64,000 nucleotides of DNA from Protaetiibacter sp. SSC-01 (GCF_014483895.1 NZ_CP059987.1:2790001-2854000), one strand, 5' to 3'. Counted from the stretch's first letter, positions 17,902 through 27,684 are shown. The notes: generated from the sequence alone by a model not told the origin. A program made the numbers and translations.

Positions 17902-18900
17902 ATGAGCGCAGTCACGGCAGGTCGGCGGACCGGCACCCAGTTGACGTTCCGCCAGAAGCTCTCGAACTTCGACTACAAGTTCTCGCCGTACCTGTACGTC
18001 GCACCGTTCTTCATCCTGTTCGCGCTCCTCGGCGCCTTCCCGATCATCTACACCGTCAACGTCTCGCTGTACGACTGGGACCTGCTCAAGGGCCAGGGCG
18101 ACTTCATCGGCTTCGAGAACTACCTGACGACCCTGCAGGACCCGTTCTTCTGGAACGCCTTCGGCAACACCATCAGCATCTTCCTGCTCTCCGCGGTGCC
18201 GCAGCTCGTCATGGCGACGATCATCGCCGCCGTGCTCGACCAGGCCATCCGCGCCAGCACCTTCTGGCGGATGAGCGTGCTGCTGCCCTACATCGCCGCC
18301 CCCGTCGCGGTGGCGGTCATCTTCACCCAGGTCTTCAACCAGTTCGGCGGACCCATCACGGGCCTCACCGAGCTCATGGGGCTCGAGCCGATCCGCTGGG
18401 GCTACGACCCCTTCCCCGCGCACATCGCGATCGCGACGATGGTCAACTGGCGCTGGACGGGCTACAACGCGCTCATCCTGCTCGCCGCGATGCAGGCCAT
18501 CCCGCGTGACATGTACGAGTCGGCCGCGCTCGACGGCGCCGGCCGCATCCGCCGCTTCTGGTCGATCACGATCCCGATGATCCGCCCCACGATGATCTTC
18601 GTCATCATCACCGCCACGATCGGCGGCCTGCAGATCTTCACCGAGCCCAAGCTCTTCGACGGCCAGTCGAACGGCGGCGCGAACCGCCAGTTCCAGACGA
18701 TCGTGCTCTACCTCTACGAGATGGCGTTCCCGCGCCGCGACTTCGGCCGCGCCGCCGCGACCGCCTGGATCCTCTTCCTCATCATCGTCCTCATCGGTCT
18801 GATCAACTACGCCATCTCGCGCACGATCGCCTCCCAGGACATCTCGCGCGTGCGCACCCCCAAGCGCGCCGCGCTCACCGCGAACGGAGTCCGCCGATGA
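17902..18900 (+). CDS. cebF: Cellobiose ABC transporter permease, inner subunit F
   Basis: The 332-residue protein has six predicted membrane segments, the first FILFALLGAFPIIYTVNVSL. The ATPase-coupling EAA loop reads ESAALDGAGRIRRFWSITIP. This is the MalF-like partner of the sugar importer. ATG 17902 is chosen; the upstream in-frame extension runs through the hairpin and is not coding-like. It overlaps cebG by 4 bp. Confidence 0.87.
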   Translation: MSAVTAGRRTGTQLTFRQKLSNFDYKFSPYLYVAPFFILFALLGAFPIIYTVNVSLYDWDLLKGQGDFIGFENYLTTLQDPFFWNAFGNTISIFLLSAVPQLVMATIIAAVLDQAIRASTFWRMSVLLPYIAAPVAVAVIFTQVFNQFGGPITGLTELMGLEPIRWGYDPFPAHIAIATMVNWRWTGYNALILLAAMQAIPRDMYESAALDGAGRIRRFWSITIPMIRPTMIFVIITATIGGLQIFTEPKLFDGQSNGGANRQFQTIVLYLYEMAFPRRDFGRAAATAWILFLIIVLIGLINYAISRTIASQDISRVRTPKRAALTANGVRR

Positions 18901-19799
18901 CCTCGACCATCACCCGCCCCCCGGTCGCGCCGACCCGTCCCCTCGGCCGCGAGGAGCGCCGCCGCAAGGCGCGCTTCTACGACCGACCCGGCTGGCTGAG
19001 CTACGCGCTGCTCGTCGTCTTCTTCATCGCGGCCGTCTTCCCGCTGTGGTGGTCGTTCGTCATGGCGAGCCGCCAGGCGTCCGACATCAACGCCGTGCCG
19101 CCCGTCGTGATCCCCGGGCCGAACTTCATCGAGAACGTGCTGAAGGCGTTCGCGACGGTCGACTTCGCGAAGGCGCTGCTCAACAGCCTCATCATCTCGG
19201 GCGCGATCGCGGTCGCCGTCGTCTTCTTCTCGACGCTCGCCGGCTTCGCGTTCGCCAAGCTCAAGTTCCGCGGCCGCAACCCGCTCATGGTGACCGTCAT
19301 CGCGACGATGGCGATCCCGACCCAGCTCGGCATCATCCCGCTCTTCATGCTCGTGTCGGAGCTCAAGCTCGCGAACTCGCTGTGGGCCGTCATCATCCCC
19401 GGCCTCGTGTCGGCGTTCGGCGTGTTCTTCATGCGCCAGTACCTCGTCGACACGATCCCCGACGAGCTCATCGAGGCCGCCCGCATGGACGGCGCCTCGA
19501 TGTGGGGCACCTTCTGGCACGTGGCCATCCCGGCGGCGCGACCCGCGATGGCGGTGCTCGGCCTCTTCATGTTCATGGCCGCCTGGACCGACTTCCTGTG
19601 GCCGCTGCTCGTGCTCGGGCCGAAGAACCCCTCGGTGCAGACGGCGCTCGCCGCCCTCAACGCCTCGGGCGGCCACACACCCGACTACTCGATGGTGCTC
19701 GCGGGTGCGATCATCTCGATCGTCCCGCTGCTCATCCTGTTCCTCTTCGCGGGCAAGCAGCTCATCGCGGGCATCATGTCCGGGGCGGTGAAGGGCTGA
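18897..19799 (+). CDS. cebG: Cellobiose ABC transporter permease, inner subunit G
   Basis: The 300-residue MalG-like permease has six hydrophobic segments and the EAA loop EAARMDGASMWGTFWHVAIP. Its start overlaps cebF (ATGA), and its stop overlaps the beta-glucosidase ATG (TGATG), so the operon is translationally coupled. With CebF it forms the membrane channel. Confidence 0.87.
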   Translation: MTSTITRPPVAPTRPLGREERRRKARFYDRPGWLSYALLVVFFIAAVFPLWWSFVMASRQASDINAVPPVVIPGPNFIENVLKAFATVDFAKALLNSLIISGAIAVAVVFFSTLAGFAFAKLKFRGRNPLMVTVIATMAIPTQLGIIPLFMLVSELKLANSLWAVIIPGLVSAFGVFFMRQYLVDTIPDELIEAARMDGASMWGTFWHVAIPAARPAMAVLGLFMFMAAWTDFLWPLLVLGPKNPSVQTALAALNASGGHTPDYSMVLAGAIISIVPLLILFLFAGKQLIAGIMSGAVKG

Positions 19800-21220
19800 T
19801 GGCGCTGGAGCTCCCCGACGGGTTCGAGTGGCCCGTCGGGTTCATCTGGGGCGCCGCCACCGCCGCCGCGCAGGTCGAGGGCGCCGCCCACGAGGACGGC
19901 AAGCTCGACTCGATCTGGGACCACTTCGCCCGCACGCCCGGCAACATCGCGGGCGGCGACGACCTCGAGGTGTCGGTCGACCACTACCACCGGATGCCGC
20001 AGGACGTGCAGCTCATGAAGAGCCTCGGCCTCGACAGCTACCGCTTCTCGGTGAGCTGGGCGCGCGTCAAGCCGGCCGATGGACCCGTCAACCCGAAGGG
20101 CCTCGACTTCTACAGCCGCCTCGTCGACGAGCTGCTCGACAACGGCATCCTGCCCTGGCTCACGCTCTACCACTGGGACCTCCCTCAGGCGGTCGAGGAG
20201 ACCGGCGGCTGGGCGAACCGCGACACCTCGCAGCGCTTCCTCGACTACGCGATCGCGGTGCACGACGCCCTCGGCGACCGCGTGGACCACTGGACGACGT
20301 TCAACGAGCCGCTGTGCTCGTCGCTCATCGCCTACGCGGGCGGCGAGCACGCCCCCGGACGCCAGGAGCCGCGCGCGGGCCTCGCCGCACTGCACCATCA
20401 GCACCTCGCGCACGGCCTCGCCGTGCAGGAGCTGCGCGCCCGGGGCGCCGAGAAGCTCGGCATCACGCTCAACCTCACGAACGCCATCCCGAACGACCCG
20501 AGCGATCCCGTCGACATCGATGCGGCGCGACGCCTCGACGCGCTGTGGAACCGCGCCTACCTCGAGCCGATCCTCCTCGGCGCGTACCCGGAGGACTTCC
20601 TCGAGGACGTGCGCGCGCACCGCTTCGACGAGCTCGTGCGCGACGGCGACCTCGAGACGATCCACCAGGAGATCGACTTCCTCGGGGTGAACCACTACCA
20701 CGACGACAACGTCTCCGGGCATCCGCTCCCCGCGGACCACCCGAAGGGGCTCTCGCCGACCACGAAGAAGACCTCGTCGTGGTTCGTCGGCTCCGAGTTC
20801 CTCACGAGCCCCACTCGCGGTCTCCCCCGCACCGCGATGGGTTGGGAGATCAACCCGGATGGTCTCCGTCACCTGCTGGTGCGCCTGGGGCGGGAGTACC
20901 CCGCACTCCCGCCCCTCTACATCACCGAGAACGGCTCCGCGTGGGACGACGTCGTCGACCCCGACGGCCACGTGCACGACGCGCAGCGCGTCGACTTCCT
21001 CGAGCGCCACCTCGAGGCCGTCGCGCAGGCGATCGACGAGGGGGCGGATGTGCGCGGCTACTTCGCGTGGTCGCTCATGGACAACTTCGAGTGGGCCTGG
21101 GGCTACGACAAGCGGTTCGGCATCGTCTACGTCGACTACGTCACGCAGGAGCGCATCGTGAAGGACTCCGGCCACGCGTTCGCCGCGGCGGCCGCCTCCG
21201 CGCGTACGCTCGCCTCATAG
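19799..21220 (+). CDS. bglC: GH1 beta-glucosidase, cytoplasmic
   Basis: The 473-residue enzyme is full length for glycoside hydrolase family 1. The acid/base glutamate lies in TFNEP (Glu170) and the nucleophile in ITENG (Glu377). A GAATAAAQVEGAA start and the WSLMDNFEWAWGY end are diagnostic. There is no signal peptide, so it hydrolyses imported cellobiose to glucose inside the cell. It is the last gene before cebR and is coupled to cebG. The symbol follows the Streptomyces cebEFG-bglC order. Confidence 0.93.
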   Translation: MALELPDGFEWPVGFIWGAATAAAQVEGAAHEDGKLDSIWDHFARTPGNIAGGDDLEVSVDHYHRMPQDVQLMKSLGLDSYRFSVSWARVKPADGPVNPKGLDFYSRLVDELLDNGILPWLTLYHWDLPQAVEETGGWANRDTSQRFLDYAIAVHDALGDRVDHWTTFNEPLCSSLIAYAGGEHAPGRQEPRAGLAALHHQHLAHGLAVQELRARGAEKLGITLNLTNAIPNDPSDPVDIDAARRLDALWNRAYLEPILLGAYPEDFLEDVRAHRFDELVRDGDLETIHQEIDFLGVNHYHDDNVSGHPLPADHPKGLSPTTKKTSSWFVGSEFLTSPTRGLPRTAMGWEINPDGLRHLLVRLGREYPALPPLYITENGSAWDDVVDPDGHVHDAQRVDFLERHLEAVAQAIDEGADVRGYFAWSLMDNFEWAWGYDKRFGIVYVDYVTQERIVKDSGHAFAAAAASARTLAS

Positions 21221-21256
21221 GATGTACGGGCCGATGTCGGCCAGGAGGACACCCCG

Positions 21257-22273
21257 ATGACCCCGGAATCGCCAGGTAGCGCTCCCACGCTCGAGCAGGT
21301 CGCCAAGGCGGCGGGCGTCTCCCGGTCGACGGTGTCGCGCGTCATCAACGACTCGCCGAAGGTGACCCCCGAGGCGCTCGCGGCGGTCAAGAAGGCGATC
21401 GACGAGCTCGGCTACGTGCCGAACCGCGCCGCGCGCATCCTCGCGAGCCGTCGCACGCAGTCGATCGCCCTCGTGATCCCCGAGAACACCGCGCGGTTCT
21501 TCGCCGACCCGTACTTCGCGACGGTCGTGCAGGGCATCGCGATGTACCTCTCCGACACCGACTACACGCTGAGCCTCGTGATCGCCGCCGAGAAGGACGG
21601 CGAGAAGACGCGCCGCTACCTGCAGGCCGGCAACGTCGACGGGGCGCTCATCCTGTCGCACCACTCCGACGACCGCTCCTACACCGAGCTCGCGCGGTCG
21701 ATCCCCGTCGTGTTCGGCGGGCGGCCCATGAGCCAGGAGGGGTCGAGGGCGTACTACATCGACGTCGACAACGTCGAGGCGGCCCGCAACGTCACGCGCA
21801 AGCTCATCGAGAAGGGCCGTCGTCGCATCGCGACGATCGCGGGCCCCGCCGACATGTCCGCCGGACTCGACCGCCTCGAGGGCTGGACGCAGGCGCTCGA
21901 CGCCGCCGGCATCCCGACCGACCTCGTGGAGCACGGCGACTTCAGCCCGGCCGGCGGTGAGGCCGCCATGCGGCGCCTCCTCGCGCGTGACGAGAGCATC
22001 GACGGCGTCTTCGCGGCGAGCTCGCTCATGGCGCAGGGCGCCCTCAACGTGCTGCGCAGCCACGGCAAGGCCGTGCCGCACGACCTCGGGCTCGTGACCT
22101 TCGACAACGACTACGCCGCGCAGTCGTCGAGCCCACCGCTCACGACCGTCGAGCAGCCGACCGTCGAGCAGGGCCGCCGCATGGTCGACGTGCTGCTGCA
22201 CCTCATCGACGGCGGCACCGTGTCGCAGATCACCATGATGCCGACGCGCATCATCGAGCGCGGGAGCGAATGA
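21257..22273 (+). CDS. cebR: LacI-family repressor, CebR type
   Basis: The 338-residue protein has an N-terminal LacI helix-turn-helix and hinge (LEQVAKAAGVSRSTVSRVIN, then GYVPNRAARILASRRT) and a sugar-binding periplasmic-protein-like core. Its position right after bglC, the TGGGAGCGCTCCCA-type sites before cebE, and the same perfect site before a GH6 cellulase support CebR. Release by cellobiose is expected from the family. A degenerate operator lies inside its own first codons, so it may restrain its own expression. Confidence 0.88.
   Translation: MTPESPGSAPTLEQVAKAAGVSRSTVSRVINDSPKVTPEALAAVKKAIDELGYVPNRAARILASRRTQSIALVIPENTARFFADPYFATVVQGIAMYLSDTDYTLSLVIAAEKDGEKTRRYLQAGNVDGALILSHHSDDRSYTELARSIPVVFGGRPMSQEGSRAYYIDVDNVEAARNVTRKLIEKGRRRIATIAGPADMSAGLDRLEGWTQALDAAGIPTDLVEHGDFSPAGGEAAMRRLLARDESIDGVFAASSLMAQGALNVLRSHGKAVPHDLGLVTFDNDYAAQSSSPPLTTVEQPTVEQGRRMVDVLLHLIDGGTVSQITMMPTRIIERGSE
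21274..21287. promoter_or_regulatory. CebR operator-like site inside the cebR coding start
   Basis: The 14-mer ending in AGCGCTCCCA matches the consensus at 12 of 14 positions and covers codons 6-11 of cebR. Autoregulation by a roadblock is possible. The fit could also be chance, since coding constraint applies. Confidence 0.4.
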
Positions 22274-22290
22274 GCGGCTAGCGTCGGGGC

Positions 22291-22575
22291 ATGGCAGACC
22301 AGGTCGTCGACATCCCGGAACGCAGCCGCTTCGTGCTTGAGCGAGACGGCGAGCAGATCGGCAAGGCCATCTACCGGCGCGAGCCGGGAGTGATCACCTT
22401 CACGCACACCGAGGTCGATCCCGAGATCCAGGAGCGCGGCCTGGGCTCAGCGCTCGCGAAGGGCGCGCTGGATGCCGTGGCCGCCGAAGAGGGCACGCGC
22501 GTCGTCGCGCAGTGCCCCTTCATCGCGGACTACATCGAGCGCCACCCCGAGTACCAGCCGCTGCTCACCCGGTGA
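22291..22575 (+). CDS. Small GNAT-family acetyltransferase (NATD1/YjdJ type)
   Basis: The 94-residue protein has the compact GNAT layout: FVLERDGEQIGKAIYR, then ITFTHTEVDPEIQERGLGSALAKGAL with the acetyl-CoA-binding R/Q-x-x-G-x-G/A-like loop, ending VVAQCPFIADYIERHPEY. This matches the small GNAT family (PF14542 type). The acceptor is unknown. It sits 17 bp after cebR but is probably a separate function. Confidence 0.8.
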   Translation: MADQVVDIPERSRFVLERDGEQIGKAIYRREPGVITFTHTEVDPEIQERGLGSALAKGALDAVAAEEGTRVVAQCPFIADYIERHPEYQPLLTR

Positions 22576-22612
22576 TCGAGGAGCGCCGCGCCCAGCGCGA
22601 CGCGTCTCGAGA

Positions 22613-23635
22613 TCACCGCCGGCGCGCGACCGCCCGGCGCGCGACGGCCCACCGCACGCCGATCCCGACGGCCGCGACCGCGATCGCGACGACGAGCGGC
22701 GGCAGCACGAGCTGCGGCATCGTGACGGCCGACCGGAACACCTGCGCGATGTAGTCGAGCAGGTCGCCGGGGCTGCGCAGCAGCGCACGGGATCCCACTC
22801 CCGCCTGCACGGCCGTCGCGATCGCCGGGATCACCCAGAGCATCACGAGGCTCGCGACGGTCGCGACGATGCGGCCGACGCTCCGGCCCGCTCCCCACGC
22901 GATGGCCGCACCGACGAGCACGGGCGGCGTCCACGTGACGAGGGGCGCGAGGGCGTACGGCATGGGCGACAGCGGGCCGAGCGACACGAGCGCGCCCGAG
23001 ATCCACCATCCGGTCGCGATCGCCGCCAGGGTGAGCGCGATGACGGCTGCCGGCACCCGCCCGCGCGCGACGAGGCCGAACACGAGCAGCCCGCCCGCGA
23101 TGCCGAGCACGACGACGGCGATGCACGCGGCGAGGTAGAAGGCGGTCTCTCCCCCGTCCCGCAGTCCCCTGCGCAGCACGTCGACCGACTGCGCCGCCGC
23201 CACGATCTGCACGAAGAGCGGGCCCGCGGCGATCGAGAAGGGCGCCGCGTTCGGCAGGCGGCGGCGCAGGGCGCGCGCCGCGATGCCCGCGATCGCGCCG
23301 CCGACGACGAGGATGCCGAGCAGGTAGGTCACGGAGTACTGGCTGAGCGGCAGCCAGGCGACCGGCATCCGGTCGGGCGTCGTCTCGAACGCCCAGAGGT
23401 TCTGCAGCGGCAGCCGCGCACCCGTCAGAAGCCACGGCAGCAGCGCGAGGAGACCCGCGGCCACGCCGATGCCGAGGCTCGCGAGGGCGCCGCCCCACGC
23501 GGGTCGCGGCCGCACGGCCGGCGGTGCCGGGTCCGGCCAGGGCTCGGATGCCGGCGTGGCCGATGCGGGGGTGGCGGATGCCGGGGTGGCTGATGCGGCA
23601 GCGGCAGCGGGCACGGACGGGTCGGTCTCGGTCAC
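22613..23635 (-). CDS. Membrane protein of unknown function
   Basis: The 340-residue protein begins with a cytoplasmic Ala/Pro/Ser-rich segment containing the five-residue repeat SATPA three times (visible as a DNA direct repeat near 23545-23600). About eight to nine hydrophobic helices follow from residue 50 to the end, and the C-terminus is Arg-rich. I recognise no family. It lies 9 bp after the small gene at 23645-23932 on the same strand, so they may be co-transcribed. Confidence 0.75.
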   Translation of the reverse strand: MTETDPSVPAAAAASATPASATPASATPASEPWPDPAPPAVRPRPAWGGALASLGIGVAAGLLALLPWLLTGARLPLQNLWAFETTPDRMPVAWLPLSQYSVTYLLGILVVGGAIAGIAARALRRRLPNAAPFSIAAGPLFVQIVAAAQSVDVLRRGLRDGGETAFYLAACIAVVVLGIAGGLLVFGLVARGRVPAAVIALTLAAIATGWWISGALVSLGPLSPMPYALAPLVTWTPPVLVGAAIAWGAGRSVGRIVATVASLVMLWVIPAIATAVQAGVGSRALLRSPGDLLDYIAQVFRSAVTMPQLVLPPLVVAIAVAAVGIGVRWAVARRAVARRR

Positions 23636-23644
23636 CGCACCACG

Positions 23645-23932
23645 CTATCCGTCGCGCTCGTCATCCAGTTCGATGCGCACGTGCCCCGAGTCGAGATCGA
23701 GCGGCCCGTCGCCCGGGGTCGGCGCGGGCGCCGGCAACTCCGTCTCGGCCGCGGCGATCTTCTGCGCCTCGTGCTTCGTCGGGTGGAAGACCTCGTCGGC
23801 GAAGCCGAGCGCGCCGTTGCCCGAACCGCGGCCCTGGTTCGTGCCGCGCAGCTCGATCCACCCGCGCCACTGCGCGACGGCGATCACCGCGACGAATACG
23901 GCGCCGAGGATCAGCCAGAACCAGGACGGCAT
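23645..23932 (-). CDS. Small single-span membrane protein
   Basis: The 95-residue product opens with MPSWFWLILGAVFVAVIAVA, one membrane helix, followed by a hydrophilic tail containing GFADEVFHPTKHEAQKIA and an acidic C-terminus. The FHPxxHEA motif is a shared mark of small actinobacterial membrane proteins I cannot name with certainty. ATG 23932 is chosen because the helix begins there. The function is unknown. Confidence 0.68.
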   Translation of the reverse strand: MPSWFWLILGAVFVAVIAVAQWRGWIELRGTNQGRGSGNGALGFADEVFHPTKHEAQKIAAAETELPAPAPTPGDGPLDLDSGHVRIELDDERDG

Positions 23933-23945
23933 CCGCTCAGGGTAG

Positions 23946-24707
23946 TCACGCGGGCTGGACGGTCGTCCAGCCGCCGCCGAACTTCGGCTCGCGCCCGTCG
24001 CCCGACGAGGTGCCCGTGAGGCGGCGGCGCACCCACGGCCCCACGTGCTCGCGGTAGTAGCCCATGCCCCGGAGGCGCACGGCATCCGGCAGCTCGGGGA
24101 GCGACCACCAGCCCTCGGGCGCCGTCGCCCCGACCGCCTCGAGCACGCGCGCCGCGACGCGGTGGTGCCCGCGCGGGTTCATGTGCAGTCGGTCCTCCGA
24201 CCAGTACGAGGGGGTCGCGAGCTCCTCGTCGAACCAGTTGAACGCGCGGATGACGTCGGGGCGGTCGGCGATGCGCGCTTCGACGATGTGCGACATGAGG
24301 TCGCCGCGCTTGCGCATGACCGCGCCCATCGGCAGCTGCCCCGTCGGGTTCGCGCCCGACAGCAGCACGAGCGTCACGCCCTCCTCGTCGCAGCGGCGCA
24401 GCACGTGGTCGAAGAGGCCCACGATGCGTGCGACATCGGCGCGCGGGCGCAGGATGTCGTTGCCGCCGCCGTTGAAGGAGAGGTGCGTGGGCTTCAGCGC
24501 GAGCGCCGGCTCGAGCTGCTGCTCGATGATCGGGCCGATGAGCTTACCGCGGATGGCGAGGTTCGCGTAGTCGATGGGCTCGCCGAGCGAGCGCGCCCAC
24601 CCCTCCGCGACGAGGTCGGCCCAGCCGCGCACGCGGCCGTCGGGCAGCTCGTCGCCGACGCCCTCCGTGAACGAGTCGCCGATGGCGACGAAGCGGATGC
24701 CGCTCAC
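23946..24707 (-). CDS. SGNH/GDSL-family hydrolase
   Basis: The 253-residue protein has the block I serine motif AIGDSFTEGVGDELPDG (Ser12), block II Gly in the NLAIRGKL region, block III FNGGGNDIL, and block V RLHMNPRGHHRVA with the Asp/His pair. These residues define a lipase/esterase-like acyl hydrolase. There is no signal peptide, so it acts in the cytoplasm. It overlaps hmuV by 4 bp at its start, which places it as the last gene of the lplA-hmuU-hmuV operon, though the functional link is unclear. Confidence 0.88.
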   Translation of the reverse strand: MSGIRFVAIGDSFTEGVGDELPDGRVRGWADLVAEGWARSLGEPIDYANLAIRGKLIGPIIEQQLEPALALKPTHLSFNGGGNDILRPRADVARIVGLFDHVLRRCDEEGVTLVLLSGANPTGQLPMGAVMRKRGDLMSHIVEARIADRPDVIRAFNWFDEELATPSYWSEDRLHMNPRGHHRVAARVLEAVGATAPEGWWSLPELPDAVRLRGMGYYREHVGPWVRRRLTGTSSGDGREPKFGGGWTTVQPA

Positions 24708-25468
24708 AGCGCGCCCCGCCGCGGGATGACGAGCGGGCGGCCGTCGCGCACGAGCACCTCGACGTCGAGGCCGTAGACCTCCGAGACGAGGGCCTCGGTG
24801 AGCACGTCAACGGGGCGGCCGAGGGCGCGCATCCGTCCCTGCTCGAGGAGGGCGACGCGGTCGGCGTAGGCCCCCGCGAGCGAGAGGTCGTGGAGCACGA
24901 CGATGACCGTGCGGCCCTCGGCGGCGAGGCTGCGTGCGATTCGGAGCACGTCCTCCTGGTGGCGCAGGTCGAGCGCGGCCGTCGGCTCGTCGAGCAGCAC
25001 GACCTCGGTCTCCTGCGCGAGCACGCGCGCGAGCGAGACCCGCGCGCGCTCGCCGCCCGACAGCTCGGTGAAGCGGCGGCCGACGAGGTGCTCGACGTCG
25101 GCGCGCTCGAGGGCCGCCTCGATCGCCTGGTCGTCGAGCTCGCGGGCCGGGGTGCGCATCCACGGGCTGCGGCCCATCTCGACGACCTCGGCGACCCGGA
25201 ACGGGAAGCTCACGGCGTTGTCCTGCGTGAGCACGGCGCGCAGGCGCGCGAGCTCGAGCGGCTCGATGTGCTGGATCGCGCGGTCGCCGAGCAGCACGCG
25301 GCCCGCATCCGGACGCCGCTCGCCTGCGAGCACCGACAGGAGGGTCGACTTGCCGGCGCCGTTCGGCCCCACGAGGGCGAGCAGCTCGCCGCTCGGCACC
25401 TCGAGATCGACGGAGTCGACGACGCGGCGCCCGCCGAGCTCGACCGTGACCTGCTCCGCGCGGATCAT
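24704..25468 (-). CDS. hmuV: Heme/siderophore ABC transporter ATPase
   Basis: The 254-residue ATPase has Walker A GPNGAGKS, signature LSGGERAR and Walker [14 protein letters not shown]. The [20 protein letters not shown] opening and the [21 protein letters not shown] stretch are typical of HmuV. It overlaps the FecCD-type permease by 4 bp. The iron-box-like site before lplA suggests iron-controlled expression. Heme as substrate is likely but not proven. Confidence 0.83.
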   Translation of the reverse strand: MIRAEQVTVELGGRRVVDSVDLEVPSGELLALVGPNGAGKSTLLSVLAGERRPDAGRVLLGDRAIQHIEPLELARLRAVLTQDNAVSFPFRVAEVVEMGRSPWMRTPARELDDQAIEAALERADVEHLVGRRFTELSGGERARVSLARVLAQETEVVLLDEPTAALDLRHQEDVLRIARSLAAEGRTVIVVLHDLSLAGAYADRVALLEQGRMRALGRPVDVLTEALVSEVYGLDVEVLVRDGRPLVIPRRGAL

Positions 25469-26532
25469 GCCCAGCCGCCCGAGGCGCGGCGCTGACGCCA
25501 CAGCAGGATGAAGAAGAAGGGTCCGCCGACGAGCGAGGTGAGCAGGCCGATCGGCAGCTCGGCGCCCGTGACGGCCGTGCGCGCGAGCAGGTCGGAGAGC
25601 ACGAGCAGGAGCGCGCCGCCGAACGCGCTCGCCGTGAGGAGCGCGCGGTGCGACGGCTCGAGGATCATGCGCATGAGGTGCGGCACGACGAGACCCACGA
25701 ACGAGATGATGCCGACGAATGCGACGCCGACGCCCGTGAGCAGGGCGACGAGCAGGATTGACCAGAGGCGCAGGCGCTCGACGTCGATGCCGAGGTGACG
25801 CGCGTTGCGCTCGCCGAGCGACAGGATGTCGTAGCGGCGCCCGAGCGCGATCGCGATGACGGTTCCGAGCGCCGCGACGATGAGCACGAGCAGCGACTCG
25901 CGCCAGAGCGACCCCGAGAGCGATCCGAGCTGCCAGAACACGATCTGCTCGCGGCTCGAGTCGCCGCCGATGAAGAGCAGGAACGCGAGGCCCGCGCCGC
26001 CGAACGCGTTGACGGCGATACCCGTGAGCAGGAGCGTCACGACCTCGGTGCGCCCGTTGGCGCGCGAGACGCCGTAGACGAGCAGCGTCGCGCCGAGGCC
26101 GCCCGCGAAGGCGAGCACGGCGATGGTCCACTCACCGAACGCGAGCAGGCCCGTGACGATCGCGAACGCGGCGCCGAGCGCGGCGCCCGAGGAGACGCCG
26201 ACGACGCCGGGCTCCGCGAGCGGGTTGCCGAACACGGCCTGCATGACGGCACCCGCGACGGCGAGCGCCGCCCCGACCGCCATGGCCATGACGATGCGCG
26301 GGAACCGGATGACCCAGAGCGCCGCATCCGCCGTCTCGTCGATCTCGGGCCACGGGTTCGCGAACCACGGGTTCGGGATCCACGAGTGCCGCAGCACCGA
26401 GAGCACGACCTCCTGCACGGTCACGCCGAACTGTCCGACGACCGCCGAGAGCAGGATGGATGCGACGAGCAGCACGGCGAGCGAGATCCCGACGATCGTG
26501 CGGCGCCGGCCGAGCTGAGGCGTCGCGTTCAC
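25465..26532 (-). CDS. hmuU: FecCD-type permease for heme/siderophore
   Basis: About 355 residues with nine to ten hydrophobic helices and the FecCD marks [34 protein letters not shown] and [21 protein letters not shown] 26532 overlaps the lplA stop by 4 bp, the coupling seen elsewhere in this window; ATG 26550, six codons earlier, is the alternative. It forms the inner-membrane channel with HmuV. The matching binding protein is most likely HmuT at 38152-39258, 12 kb away. Confidence 0.86.
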   Translation of the reverse strand: MNATPQLGRRRTIVGISLAVLLVASILLSAVVGQFGVTVQEVVLSVLRHSWIPNPWFANPWPEIDETADAALWVIRFPRIVMAMAVGAALAVAGAVMQAVFGNPLAEPGVVGVSSGAALGAAFAIVTGLLAFGEWTIAVLAFAGGLGATLLVYGVSRANGRTEVVTLLLTGIAVNAFGGAGLAFLLFIGGDSSREQIVFWQLGSLSGSLWRESLLVLIVAALGTVIAIALGRRYDILSLGERNARHLGIDVERLRLWSILLVALLTGVGVAFVGIISFVGLVVPHLMRMILEPSHRALLTASAFGGALLLVLSDLLARTAVTGAELPIGLLTSLVGGPFFFILLWRQRRASGGWA

Positions 26533-27578
26533 GGGACCCGGTACAGCCATTCCTCGGTCGCGAACTTCTCCGCCACGAGCTGCTCGGCGCGCGCGTACTC
26601 GTCCGGGGTGATCTCGCCCGCGTGGAGGCCGTGCAGCGAGCGGAACGTCTCGATCATCCGCTCGATGATGGCCTCGCGGGGCAGGCCCGTCTGGCTGCGG
26701 AGCGGGTCGACGCGCTTCTGCGCCGACTTCGTGCCCTTGTCGCTGAGCTTCTCGCGGCCGATGCGCAGCACCTGCACCATCTTGTCGGCGTCGATGTCGT
26801 ACGACATCGTCACGTGGTGCAGCACGGCGCCGTCGGCGAGCCGCTTCTGGGCGGCGCCGCCGATCTTGCCCGAGGGGCTCGCGATGTCGTTGAGCGGCTG
26901 GTAGGTGGCGTCGATGCCGAGCGAGCGCAGCGCCACGAGCACCCAGTCGTCGAGGTAGGCGTAGCTGTCGGCGAAGCTCATGCCCTGCACGAGCTCGACG
27001 GGCGCGTAGAGCGAGTAGGTGATGATGGAGCCCGCCTCCATGAACATCGCGCCGCCGCCCGAGATGCGGCGCACGACCGGGATGCCGTACTTCGCCGCGT
27101 TCTCGGGGTCGACCTCGTTCTTGACCGACTGGAAGCTGCCGATGACGACGGCGGGTTCGTTCCACTCCCAGATGCGCAGCGTGGGCTTCCGGCGACCGGC
27201 GCCGACCTCCTCGGCGAGCACCTGGTCGAGCGCGAGGTGTGTGACGGGCGCGAGGGGACCCGGATGCACGAGCTCCCACTCGTAGTCGGCCCACGTGGTG
27301 GCGCGGTTGACCGCGCGGCGCACGGCCGTCGCGATCGCGTCGGGCGAGAAGCCGAGCAGCACGGCGCCCTCGGGGAGCGCGGCCTGCACGGCCGCCGAGA
27401 TCGTCTTGCCGTCCGCATCCGCCGGGAGCCCGGTGAGCGCCGCATCGATGAGCGGGAGGGCGTCGTCGGGTTCGAGGAAGAAGTCGCCCGAGAGCCGCAC
27501 GTTCGCGAGGCGTCCGTCGGCGACGTCGAGATCGACCACGACGAGCTTGCCGCCCGGCACCTTGAACTCGCCATGCAC
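26529..27578 (-). CDS. lplA: Lipoate-protein ligase A family protein
   Basis: The 349-residue protein combines an N-terminal accessory domain (MHGEFKVPGGKLVVVDLDVA, then SGDFFLEPDDAL), as in separate LplB/LipB-accessory or LplA C-terminal domains, with a ligase core. The core shows PAVVIGSFQSVKNEVD, the RRISGGGAMF lipoyl-adenylate motif and the lysine segment GKIGGAAQKR. It attaches lipoate to E2 and GcvH proteins. The order with the accessory domain first is circularly swapped relative to E. coli LplA. It is first in an operon with hmuU and hmuV and stands behind an iron-box-like sequence, an unexpected pairing. Confidence 0.86.
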   Translation of the reverse strand: MHGEFKVPGGKLVVVDLDVADGRLANVRLSGDFFLEPDDALPLIDAALTGLPADADGKTISAAVQAALPEGAVLLGFSPDAIATAVRRAVNRATTWADYEWELVHPGPLAPVTHLALDQVLAEEVGAGRRKPTLRIWEWNEPAVVIGSFQSVKNEVDPENAAKYGIPVVRRISGGGAMFMEAGSIITYSLYAPVELVQGMSFADSYAYLDDWVLVALRSLGIDATYQPLNDIASPSGKIGGAAQKRLADGAVLHHVTMSYDIDADKMVQVLRIGREKLSDKGTKSAQKRVDPLRSQTGLPREAIIERMIETFRSLHGLHAGEITPDEYARAEQLVAEKFATEEWLYRVP

Positions 27579-27599
27579 CCGTCTAGCTTAGGCGTGGGG

Positions 27600-27615
27600 G
27601 TTAGGTGCGCCTAAC
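27600..27615. promoter_or_regulatory. Iron-box-like palindrome before lplA-hmuUV
   Basis: GTTAGGtgcgCCTAAC has perfect 6-bp arms. Read on the minus strand, its 14-bp core agrees with the second half of the DtxR/IdeR consensus at 12 of 14 positions. It lies 22 bp before the lplA ATG. Binding by a DtxR/IdeR-type repressor is inferred. Confidence 0.55.
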
Positions 27616-27684
27616 TAGAGCATCGGATGCCGGCCGGAAGCCGCCGGGGGACGTACCCGTCCAGGCCCCCCGGCGGCCGGTCGG

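Noticed and set aside
26529-26550. Overlap of lplA and hmuU as a possible frameshift or fused gene
   Set aside because: Both frames have complete family-like ends; a 4-bp GTGA overlap explains the junction.
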